5,595 bases of DNA from Paralactobacillus_A sp963926925 (GTDB taxonomy: Bacteria > Bacillota > Bacilli > Lactobacillales > Lactobacillaceae), in the NCBI GenBank assembly GCA_963926925.1, contig CAWUZD010000060.1, positions 1 through 5,595 on the forward strand. Reading direction: 5' to 3'. Position 1 is the first letter of the stretch, and the number at the start of each line of letters is the position of its first letter. Position numbers and translations under genes: made by a program. Below the pieces are notes generated by a model. It did not search any database and was not told the origin of the DNA. It saw only the letters and a list, made by a program, of their open reading frames with translations. Positions 1 through 5,314 of this stretch are shown here, one piece after another.

Positions 1-447
1 ATTACTACCTATTACAATACCAGTGATGCAGCTAGTTTAGCCCAAGCCCTCAGCAACCAATTAAATAACTTATCATTACAAAATAATGGTATTGCTACTA
101 ACAATACCACCATTTTACAAGATAATAACCAACCAGCAGTGCTCTTAGAATTAGGCAGTATGAGTAATGATGAAACTACTGTTACTAGTACTGATTGCCA
201 ACAAAAAGTCGCTAAAGACATTGTCGCTGGTCTCAAACAATACTTTAAGAACGCTAATGACCAAACTACTACTGTTACTGCTAATAATAGTAGTACCGCA
301 AGCAGTATTATTACCGCATCTTCAACAATGAATATTACCAGTACGACAAGTAGTCTTACTAATAACGCAACTAGTGCAACAACTAACAGTAGTAGCATTA
401 TTAATAGTAGTTCGGCAAGTGATGATAATAATCCTGATATTGATTAA
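1..447 (+). CDS. N-acetylmuramoyl-L-alanine amidase (Amidase_3 family), C-terminal part only
   Basis: This is the 3' end of a gene that begins before the window; 148 residues remain, read in frame from base 1. Residues 1-84 match the end of the Amidase_3 (LytC/CwlB-like) zinc amidase domain, which cleaves the bond between N-acetylmuramic acid and L-alanine in peptidoglycan. Visible marks are TYYN at 3-6, a helix around SLAQALSNQL (12-21), and PAVLLELGSMSN at 45-56, where Glu50 aligns with the family's catalytic glutamate. A last helix ends in GLKQYF. The zinc ligands would lie upstream, outside the window. From residue 88 the protein turns into a 61-residue tail in which about two thirds of residues are Ser, Thr or Asn, with no Lys or Arg, ending in DDNNPDID. 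Such a tail suggests an extended, surface-exposed and possibly glycosylated region (inference). The protein is presumably secreted; the signal peptide is not visible. The gene converges on the fic gene and they share a terminator. Confidence 0.85.
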   Translation: MTTYYNTSDAASLAQALSNQLNNLSLQNNGIATNNTTILQDNNQPAVLLELGSMSNDETTVTSTDCQQKVAKDIVAGLKQYFKNANDQTTTVTANNSSTASSIITASSTMNITSTTSSLTNNATSATTNSSSIINSSSASDDNNPDID

Positions 448-448
448 C

Positions 449-483
449 AAAAATACCTTGTTACAAAGTAACAAGGTATTTTT
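449..483. terminator. Bidirectional rho-independent terminator between amidase and fic genes
   Basis: A perfect 16-bp inverted repeat (449-464 and 468-483) encloses a 3-nt AAA loop. The core TACCTTGTTAC stem is flanked by five A on the left and five T on the right, so a U-tract follows the hairpin on either strand. It starts one base after the amidase stop codon and ends two bases before the fic stop codon, so it can end both convergent transcripts. Confidence 0.93.
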
Positions 484-485
484 AA

Positions 486-1136
486 TTATTCGCCATAAAT
501 AGCGTAATCATATAACCATTTTTTAAGACTATCGTCATCATGCAAATAATATTGTGATAGTTGTAATTGGTATTCAGGAACCGCATCATCAGGAATTAAT
601 AACATCCCTGTATTTGCATGTAGCATTAAGTCATTGGCCGCAATTAATGCCGTCCGTTGATTACCTTTGAAAAATAATTGTTGCTTAGCCAAGAATAAGT
701 TAAGTTCAATGGCTTTGGCGGTAGCACTCATTTTTTGATCATTAATAATCATATTAACGGCAAGTTCCGTTTGTTCATCTGGAACAGCAGGATGATAATC
801 AGTTTGATCAAGATGAACAGTAATTGCTCCATCCCGTAATCTGCCAGCTTGCGGATCACCATTATTAATAAGACTATTAATTTTTAAAAGATCATCAAAT
901 ACTAAGCAATGGTCCTTATTAAGGATAAATTGCAACGCATGTTTAATTGCTAACACCGCACTAATTGTCTCTGGATGAACATCATTTACTGGATAATCAT
1001 TATTAATTGCCAAGACATTTTCCAAAGATACGGGCAACTTAGCTAACTTACTAGCAGTATGTACTAATTGCACAAAATTATTATTAAAAAGTAATGTCTC
1101 ATCAGCGGTTGCATATTGAAACTTATCAGTAAACAT
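486..1136 (-). CDS. Fic-domain protein with degenerate active-site motif (probable pseudoenzyme)
   Basis: A complete 216-residue protein with the layout of a small Fic protein. An N-terminal helical part contains SLENVLAIN (37-45), in the place where class II Fic proteins carry their inhibitory (S/T)xxxE(G/N) helix. Next come GDPQAGRLRDGAI (93-105) and YHPAVPDE (114-121), resembling the pre-motif strand and flap of Fic domains, and then the signature region at 153-161. Active Fic enzymes have HPFx(D/E)GN(G/K)R there and transfer AMP or another phosphate-containing group to a target protein. Here the sequence is QLFFKGNQR: the catalytic His is Gln153, the Mg-binding acid is Lys157, and the second Arg of the motif (three past Arg161) is Leu164. 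Phe155, Gly158, Asn159 and Arg161 remain. The fold call is firm, but AMPylation is doubtful. Start: ATG at 1134-1136 with AAGGA at 1146-1150 upstream. The gene is divergent from the 94-residue gene and convergent with the amidase gene. Confidence 0.82.
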   Translation of the reverse strand: MFTDKFQYATADETLLFNNNFVQLVHTASKLAKLPVSLENVLAINNDYPVNDVHPETISAVLAIKHALQFILNKDHCLVFDDLLKINSLINNGDPQAGRLRDGAITVHLDQTDYHPAVPDEQTELAVNMIINDQKMSATAKAIELNLFLAKQQLFFKGNQRTALIAANDLMLHANTGMLLIPDDAVPEYQLQLSQYYLHDDDSLKKWLYDYAIYGE

Positions 1137-1168
1137 TAACTTCAGTCCTTTTTTATTTATTCATCCCT

Positions 1169-1198
1169 ATTATACTTATTAAAACAACGTAATTTCAT
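1169..1198 (-). promoter_or_regulatory. Likely promoter of the fic gene
   Basis: On the minus strand there is a perfect TATAAT at 1174-1169 and an ATGAAA box at 1198-1193, 18 nt further upstream (4 of 6 matches to TTGACA). Transcription would start near 1162, giving a leader of about 25 nt with AAGGA at 1150-1146. The -35 is only fair, so the box pair is probable rather than certain. Confidence 0.5.
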
Positions 1199-1224
1199 TT
1201 CCAAAGGCTTTTACATTTCTAGTT

Positions 1225-1250
1225 TCATTGATTCACGTTATAATCAATGA
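1225..1250. promoter_or_regulatory. Perfect 9-bp inverted repeat overlapping a -10 box (candidate operator)
   Basis: TCATTGATT (1225-1233) and AATCAATGA (1242-1250) are exact reverse complements separated by 8 nt. The right arm overlaps the TATAAT (1239-1244) of the plus-strand gene and reaches its expected transcription start. No U-tract follows it, so it is not a terminator. The position fits a binding site for a dimeric repressor that would block the plus-strand promoter. The repressor is not identified in this window. Confidence 0.45.
1239..1244 (+). promoter_or_regulatory. -10 box of the 94-residue protein gene
   Basis: A perfect TATAAT lies 23 nt before the start codon, so transcription would begin around 1251. 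No good -35 box sits at 16-18 nt upstream. The nearest good match, TTTACA at 1210-1215, is 23 nt away and too far. The promoter may be weak or need an activator, or may rely on another start site. Confidence 0.45.
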
Positions 1251-1252
1251 TG

Positions 1253-1259
1253 AAAGGAG
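1253..1259 (+). promoter_or_regulatory. Ribosome binding site that fixes the start at 1268
   Basis: AAAGGAG at 1253-1259 is followed by 8 nt and then ATG at 1268-1270. An in-frame ATG at 1247 lies upstream of this site and has no site of its own, so the longer reading is unlikely. Confidence 0.85.
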
Positions 1260-1267
1260 TTCATAAA

Positions 1268-1552
1268 ATGACAAAAGAAGTTCTTGTTAGCAATTTAGAT
1301 TGCGTCCAATTAGATGATTTACTCGCTAAAGAAAGTGACTTAACTACATTACGGAATGCCCGTGATAAGTTATGTGAATTAAAGAGTGATGAATACTCCG
1401 ACCGGATTGATATTCCTAAAGATTATCCTGAAGATATTCCGGTTGAATTACAAAATACTACTATCATGATTGATAGTGGTCGCGATGGTGTTAACCGTGT
1501 TACTGACCGGTTAAGCTGCCGGATTGATCAATTAGAAAGCAAAAATAAATAA
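1268..1552 (+). CDS. Acidic 94-residue protein of unknown function
   Basis: I do not recognise a named family. The protein is 94 residues, cytoplasmic by appearance (no signal peptide or membrane segment) and acidic, with about 21 Asp/Glu against 14 Lys/Arg. The N-terminal 40 residues look helical and charged (LDDLLAKESDLTTLRNARDKL). A Pro-rich acidic centre follows (IPKDYPEDIP, 49-58). The last 25 residues look helical again (DRLSCRIDQLESKNK, 80-94). Cysteines are at 12, 36 and 84, without the spacing of a metal-binding motif. No helix-turn-helix is evident, so it is not an obvious repressor of its own promoter. It has an excellent ribosome binding site, a -10 box and a dedicated terminator, which argue that it is expressed. 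Being divergent from the fic gene could suggest a shared role, but it lacks the Fic-antitoxin (S/T)xxxE(G/N) motif, so I do not call it an antitoxin. Confidence 0.75.
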   Translation: MTKEVLVSNLDCVQLDDLLAKESDLTTLRNARDKLCELKSDEYSDRIDIPKDYPEDIPVELQNTTIMIDSGRDGVNRVTDRLSCRIDQLESKNK

Positions 1553-1554
1553 CT

Positions 1555-1591
1555 AAAAAACGGATTAAGTTTTTTACTTAATCCGTTTTTT
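1555..1591. terminator. Bidirectional rho-independent terminator between the 94-residue gene and dtd
   Basis: A perfect 16-bp inverted repeat (1555-1570 and 1576-1591) has a TTTTT loop. The stem core is CGGATTAAGT, with six A before and six T after, so it works in both directions. It starts just after the plus-strand stop codon and ends just before the dtd stop codon at 1594-1596. It closes the prmA-rsmE-rel-dtd cluster. Confidence 0.93.
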
Positions 1592-1593
1592 AA

Positions 1594-2043
1594 TTACCAT
1601 TCATCGGTATCAATAATAATTGTAACTGGTCCATCATTCACTAGTGACACTTGCATATCAGCGCCAAAGTGACCAGTTGCTACTGGTAAGTGATAGTCAT
1701 TTTGTAAAATGTGGTTAAACATTACGTAATGCTGCTTTGCTAAACCTGGTTCACCCGCCTTAGTAAAACTTGGGCGATTACCATGTTTAATATCAGCATA
1801 TAACGTAAATTGGGAAACTGACAAAATACTGCCGTTCACATCACTGACATTACGATTCATTTTGCCATCTACATCATTAAAAATCCGCATATTAGCAATT
1901 TTGCGTGCCACTTTATTAATAATGGCTGCATCATCACTATCCGCAAAGCCTACTAATAATAGTAAGCCATGGTTAATCTGACCAACAGTAACATCATCAA
2001 TGGTTACTGCTGCTTGTTTAACCCGTTGGACAACTACTTTCAT
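1594..2043 (-). CDS. dtd: D-aminoacyl-tRNA deacylase
   Basis: Dtd hydrolyses D-amino acids (and glycine mischarged on tRNA-Ala) off tRNAs, keeping them out of protein synthesis. It is a cytoplasmic homodimer. The 149-residue length is normal for the family. Both hallmark motifs are intact: SQFTLYAD at 77-84 (family SQxTL) and NDGPVT at 136-141 (family NxGPxT), whose Gly138-Pro139 forms the cis Gly-Pro chiral selector placed into the partner's active site. The N-terminus MKVVVQRVKQAAVTID is also typical. Start: ATG at 2041-2043. The ribosome binding site GAGG (2053-2056) directly follows the rel stop codon, and only 13 nt separate the genes, so it is almost certainly co-transcribed with rel. 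This pairing is common in Firmicutes. Nothing looks damaged. Confidence 0.97.
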   Translation of the reverse strand: MKVVVQRVKQAAVTIDDVTVGQINHGLLLLVGFADSDDAAIINKVARKIANMRIFNDVDGKMNRNVSDVNGSILSVSQFTLYADIKHGNRPSFTKAGEPGLAKQHYVMFNHILQNDYHLPVATGHFGADMQVSLVNDGPVTIIIDTDEW

Positions 2044-2056
2044 TTATTCAAACCTC

Positions 2057-4054
2057 TTAATCATTCGTCCGTTTAACTGAGTAAATATCAGGGATACTTT
2101 TAACTTGTTGCATTAAATGTTGCAAGCTATCAATATCATGAACACTAACAGTTACGGTAATTTTGACAGTTTTATCATTAGCAACGCGCCCACTAAATTG
2201 CGTGCAACTACCAATGACTTGGAGCACATCATTTAAAATATGGTCACGGTGGTAACCATAAATTACTAAGTTAGCATTGTAACTATGCCGTGAAGCACGT
2301 TTAGTCCATTCAACCGGAATCAAGCGTTCAGGCATCGTGTGCGCAATCGTTGGACAATTGCGCCGGTGAACCGTGACACCATAGCCCTTCGTCACATAAC
2401 CAACAATATCATCCCCTGGAATTGGTCGACAACACTTGGCCAAGTGAACCAAGACATTATTCACACCAGGCACAATAATTCCTAAGTTATCGTCAAGTGT
2501 CTTCTTCTCCTTAACATGAACTTCTGGATTATTAGTTGTCTTAGTATCTTGATGTGTTATCGTTGTTTTCTTGGTCTCTTTAGCCGTTTCGTTTTCTTCA
2601 TCAAGGTGTTTGAAGTAACGGTTAATCTTATTCCGTGCTCGTGCTGTAAAGACCATTTTTAACCAGTCACGGTGCGGAACAGCATTACTTGAAGTCAAGA
2701 TTTCAACCCAGTTACCGTTTTTAAGTTGGGTATTCAACGGCACAATGCGACCATTAATCTTAGCTCCCACCGTGTGATTACCAACTTCGGTATGCACTGC
2801 ATAAGCAAAATCAAGCGTAATAGCACCTTTAGGTAGTTCAAAGACATCGCCTTTTGGTGAAAAGACATACACTTGGTTAGCAAAGATGTTTTCCTTAACA
2901 TTGCGCATGAATTCAGTCGCGTCTTTGGATTCATCCTGTACTTCCAAAATTTCATGTAACAAGTTTAATTGTTGATCATCCTGGTTAAGCTTAAGGGGTT
3001 CCCGATGACCTTCCTTATAAGCCCAGTGGGCCGCAATCCCATATTCAGCCACATAGTGCATCTTTTCCGTCCGAATTTGGATTTCTAATGGTTTACCCTG
3101 TGGCCCCATAATCGTGGTATGAATTGATTGGTACATATTTGACTTCGGTAACGCAATATAATCTTTAAACCGGCCCGGTAATGGGCGCCATTGGGTATGA
3201 ATCGCTCCTAATACCGCATAGCAATCCCGCACTGACTTCGTCACAATCCGTACCGCTAATAAATCGTATAACTCATCAAAGCGTTTATGCTTGTCGTGCA
3301 TCTTCTTATAAATTGAATAAATATGCTTTGGCCGGCCATAAATTTGATAAGAAATATGTAATGGTGCTAGGGCCTTTTTAATTTCAGTAATGGCTTCATT
3401 AATATATGCTTCCCGTTCAGCTCGCTTAGAATGCATCAAATGCGCAATCCGGTAGTACTGTTGGGGATTAAGATAACGTAATGATAAATCTTCTAATTCC
3501 CACTTAATCGCACTAATGCCCAAACGATCAGCTAATGGGGCATAGATTTCCAGCGTTTCACTGGCAATACGGCGTTGCTTTTCCGGCTTAGTGTACATTA
3601 ACGTCCGCATATTATGTAAGCGGTCAGCCAATTTAACAATAATGACGCGAATATCTTTGGCCATCGCTAATAACAACTTACGGTGGTTCTCAGCAAGTAA
3701 ATCAGTATGCGCAACATATTGCATCTTTGACATTTTCGTTAAGCCATCAATAATAACGCGCATATCAGGGCCAAATTCATGTTCAATATCGTCAAGCGTA
3801 GCTGGCGTATCTTCGACAACATCATGTAAGAAGCCGGCTGCTACGGAAACATAATCCATTTTGAGTTTGGCAAGAATTCCGGCCACTTGAATTGGATGAA
3901 TAATATAAGGTTCACCTGATTCACGTTTTTGACCAGCATGCATCTTAGCTGCATATTGATAAGCCTTCTTAACATAATCAACATGCGCTGGTGTCATGTA
4001 TTCACGACAAAGATCAAATACTTCTTGAGCAGTTAAATTTTTTTCTTGTGACAT
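2057..4054 (-). CDS. rel: Bifunctional (p)ppGpp synthetase/hydrolase Rel, short form lacking the helical domain
   Basis: Rel makes (p)ppGpp from ATP and GDP/GTP when uncharged tRNA sits on the ribosome, and hydrolyses it otherwise. The 665 residues contain an HD hydrolase domain (His53, His77-Asp78, Glu81-Asp82, Asp144 in KLADRLHNMR) and a synthetase domain (GRPKHIYSIYKK 240-251, Asp264, RFKD 295-298, Tyr308, Glu324 in EIQIRT). RFKD is the bifunctional-type motif. A TGS domain (about 389-453, with His421 at the expected tRNA-contact position), a CC/zinc-finger domain (Cys541, Cys542, His563, Cys567) and a C-terminal ACT/RRM-like domain (about 593-665) follow. Long Rel proteins are usually about 730-750 residues. 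Here the helical domain between TGS and zinc finger is missing, replaced by a charged Thr/Lys/Glu-rich linker at about 483-523. All catalytic residues are intact. Start: ATG at 4052-4054, with AAAGGA 7 nt upstream. An in-frame GTG at 4139-4141 would overlap the upstream gene and a hairpin, and is rejected. Confidence 0.96.
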   Translation of the reverse strand: MSQEKNLTAQEVFDLCREYMTPAHVDYVKKAYQYAAKMHAGQKRESGEPYIIHPIQVAGILAKLKMDYVSVAAGFLHDVVEDTPATLDDIEHEFGPDMRVIIDGLTKMSKMQYVAHTDLLAENHRKLLLAMAKDIRVIIVKLADRLHNMRTLMYTKPEKQRRIASETLEIYAPLADRLGISAIKWELEDLSLRYLNPQQYYRIAHLMHSKRAEREAYINEAITEIKKALAPLHISYQIYGRPKHIYSIYKKMHDKHKRFDELYDLLAVRIVTKSVRDCYAVLGAIHTQWRPLPGRFKDYIALPKSNMYQSIHTTIMGPQGKPLEIQIRTEKMHYVAEYGIAAHWAYKEGHREPLKLNQDDQQLNLLHEILEVQDESKDATEFMRNVKENIFANQVYVFSPKGDVFELPKGAITLDFAYAVHTEVGNHTVGAKINGRIVPLNTQLKNGNWVEILTSSNAVPHRDWLKMVFTARARNKINRYFKHLDEENETAKETKKTTITHQDTKTTNNPEVHVKEKKTLDDNLGIIVPGVNNVLVHLAKCCRPIPGDDIVGYVTKGYGVTVHRRNCPTIAHTMPERLIPVEWTKRASRHSYNANLVIYGYHRDHILNDVLQVIGSCTQFSGRVANDKTVKITVTVSVHDIDSLQHLMQQVKSIPDIYSVKRTND

Positions 4055-4061
4055 TTTCTTT

Positions 4062-4067
4062 TCCTTT
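4062..4067 (-). promoter_or_regulatory. Ribosome binding site of rel
   Basis: On the minus strand AAAGGA (4067-4062) lies 7 nt before ATG at 4054-4052. It chooses the MSQEKNLTAQ start over the longer in-frame GTG reading. It sits a few bases downstream of a terminator-like hairpin. Confidence 0.85.
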
Positions 4068-4074
4068 ATTAAGC

Positions 4075-4105
4075 AAAAAGGTTGTGACGAATGTCGCAAC
4101 CTTTT
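4075..4105 (-). terminator. Terminator-like hairpin between membrane gene and rel (possible attenuator)
   Basis: On the minus strand the arms 4105-4093 and 4088-4076 pair over 13 positions around a 4-nt ATTC loop, with a single C/A mismatch (positions 4096 and 4085). The GC-bearing stem GGTTGCGAC is followed by TTTTT (4079-4075). It starts one base after the membrane gene's stop codon and ends 20 nt before the rel start. This is too close to rel for a promoter to fit in between, so rel must be read through it or from a promoter inside the membrane gene. It may trim or regulate read-through. Confidence 0.65.
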
Positions 4106-4106
4106 A

Positions 4107-4457
4107 TTAATTTGCTTGTTTGTAAATTGATGAATGCACACCCATTCCTAAGTAAGTTAAGATTAAATAAATTAATCCAAACCACAAGTTATATGGTGCA
4201 TAAAAAATTACTACCATAATTGTGAAAACGATTGGCAAAATCAACATCATGTACCACTTTTGTTGATGCTTGCCCATATCAAGGCCAATCCATAATGCCA
4301 CGATTGGATCAATGATACAAAAGACAATGCCAACTCGCCATGTTACGGACCAACTGAATAGCTTAAAAGCTAATGGTAATAATACTGCCACAATTAAAGT
4401 AACAATACCATACCGTAACAAAGCAGCTTGCCAAGCGCTCTTTTTATTAGTTGTCAT
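4107..4457 (-). CDS. Small four-helix integral membrane protein, function unknown
   Basis: With the start chosen here the product is 116 residues. It has a short, basic N-terminus (TTNKKSAWQAALLR) and four hydrophobic segments at about 17-35, 41-59, 70-87 and 90-107, joined by short loops, including DMGKHQQKW (60-68). The positive-inside rule would place the N-terminus, the second loop and the C-terminus in the cytoplasm. I recognise no named family or catalytic motif. It lies between rsmE (104 nt upstream) and rel. An upstream in-frame ATG at 4506-4508 would add 17 residues, but it falls between the -35 and -10 boxes of a good promoter, so the ATG at 4455-4457 is preferred. Neither start has a strong ribosome binding site: the nearest purine-rich stretch to the chosen start is AAGAG, about 13 nt away. 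The start is therefore uncertain, though the gene itself is likely real. Confidence 0.78.
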   Translation of the reverse strand: MTTNKKSAWQAALLRYGIVTLIVAVLLPLAFKLFSWSVTWRVGIVFCIIDPIVALWIGLDMGKHQQKWYMMLILPIVFTIMVVIFYAPYNLWFGLIYLILTYLGMGVHSSIYKQAN

Positions 4458-4496
4458 AATATTAATCACACTCTTATTAGCTTTAATATTATTTAT

Positions 4497-4525
4497 AATA
4501 TAGCTCATGGCCTATCTTTTCGCAA
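4497..4525 (-). promoter_or_regulatory. Likely promoter for the membrane protein gene (and possibly rel-dtd)
   Basis: On the minus strand TTGCGA (4525-4520) and TATATT (4502-4497) are separated by exactly 17 nt, matching consensus at 4 of 6 and 5 of 6 positions. Transcription would begin near 4490, about 35 nt before the ATG at 4457. It lies in the only sizeable gap of the minus-strand cluster. Confidence 0.55.
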
Positions 4526-4561
4526 TTAAGTAACTAATAAATTTAATTAGATTTAAGAATA

Positions 4562-5314
4562 TTAGTGTAGTAATTCAAAATAAAATGAAGCCGCCGCTAA
4601 CAAGTATAATGGTGCGGTTTCAGCCCGCAAAATCCGTGGTCCTAAACCAGCCAAGACAAAATTATGAGCTTGCAACTGGGCAATTTCTTGTGGTGCAATG
4701 CCACCTTCTGGGCCAAAAAAGGCAAGTAAACTTTGATGTGGTTGCAAATAATCAAAAGTTTGCACTAATTGTGCCTTTTCACCCTGTTTGGCTGATTCTT
4801 CATAAGCAACTAATTTTTGTGCTGCTGGATAATTAAGCAAATTCGTAAAACTATCTAAAACAACAACTTCAGGAATTACCGTCCGGTGTGATTGTTGCGC
4901 TGCTTCAAAAGCAATTTTTTGTAACCGCGCCTGCTTCTTAACTTGTTTACTACCTGTCCACCGTGCAATACTATAAGTACTATTCAAAAACAAAAAGCGC
5001 TTGGCGCCCAATTGTGTGCCCTTTTGCACAATGGTTTCAGCCTTATCCCCTTTAGAAATCCCGCAAGCAATCGTAATATCAATTGGCATTTCAACTGGCT
5101 TGGTAATATCTTGCACTACTTGCAGTTGTGCCTGATGTTGGGACAAGTCATTAGCAATTAATTTAGCTAAATAAACATGTTGCTGTTGATCAACAATTTC
5201 AACTTCTTCACCTATTGCTAACCGCATAACGGTAATAGCATGCTTATATAAATCTGGCGTAGTTGTAATCACTTGGCCAATTTGTAAAGTTTGCCTAACA
5301 AAATAACGTTGCAT
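4562..5314 (-). CDS. rsmE: 16S rRNA (uracil(1498)-N(3))-methyltransferase
   Basis: RsmE methylates N3 of U1498 in helix 44 of 16S rRNA near the decoding centre, using S-adenosylmethionine; it is a SPOUT-class (trefoil-knot) dimer. The 250-residue length is normal. The N-terminal PUA-like RNA-binding domain shows HAITVMRLAIGEEVEIVD at 25-42. The SPOUT domain shows KGDKAETIVQKGTQLGAK (88-105), AAQQSHRTVIPEV (138-150), the cofactor loop GPEGG (201-205) and the knot motif LGPRILRAETA (224-234). Start: ATG at 5312-5314, whose A is also the last base of the prmA stop codon (TAATG overlap). AGGAG lies about 10 nt upstream inside prmA. This arrangement suggests translational coupling to prmA, and prmA-rsmE is a common bacterial pair. 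Confidence 0.97.
   Translation of the reverse strand: MQRYFVRQTLQIGQVITTTPDLYKHAITVMRLAIGEEVEIVDQQQHVYLAKLIANDLSQHQAQLQVVQDITKPVEMPIDITIACGISKGDKAETIVQKGTQLGAKRFLFLNSTYSIARWTGSKQVKKQARLQKIAFEAAQQSHRTVIPEVVVLDSFTNLLNYPAAQKLVAYEESAKQGEKAQLVQTFDYLQPHQSLLAFFGPEGGIAPQEIAQLQAHNFVLAGLGPRILRAETAPLYLLAAASFYFELLH

Noticed and set aside
12..398. Minus-strand open frame giving a very hydrophobic Leu/Val-rich protein
   Set aside because: It is the antisense shadow of the amidase 3' end; the AGT/ACT/AAT codons read backward as Leu, Val and Ile codons. It has no ribosome binding site.
1247..1267. Longer start for the 94-residue protein
   Set aside because: The ATG at 1247 precedes the AAAGGAG site and lies inside the inverted repeat next to the -10 box, so it is probably not in the transcript.
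486..1552. Fic protein plus 94-residue protein as a Fic toxin-antitoxin pair
   Set aside because: The small protein lacks the (S/T)xxxE(G/N) inhibitory motif, the genes are divergent rather than co-transcribed, and the Fic active site is degenerate. No positive evidence beyond adjacency.
2734..2955. Internal minus-strand 73-codon frame and other short frames over rel and rsmE (3181-3381, 3591-3854, 4585-4836, 4943-5161 plus)
   Set aside because: All lie wholly within strongly recognised genes in another frame or strand, without ribosome binding sites or family similarity.
4055..4141. 29-residue N-terminal extension of Rel from a GTG codon
   Set aside because: It would overlap the end of the membrane gene and run through the hairpin. 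The extension does not resemble Rel, while the ATG at 4054 has a proper ribosome binding site and the typical Rel N-terminus.
4270..4503. Plus-strand 77-codon frame ending in a hydrophobic stretch
   Set aside because: Antisense shadow of the membrane gene. Hydrophobic codons tend to give such frames on the other strand.
4530..4561. Possible terminator after rsmE (CTAAT/ATTAG arms)
   Set aside because: The stem is only five AT-rich base pairs and has no U-tract; it would not stop transcription.
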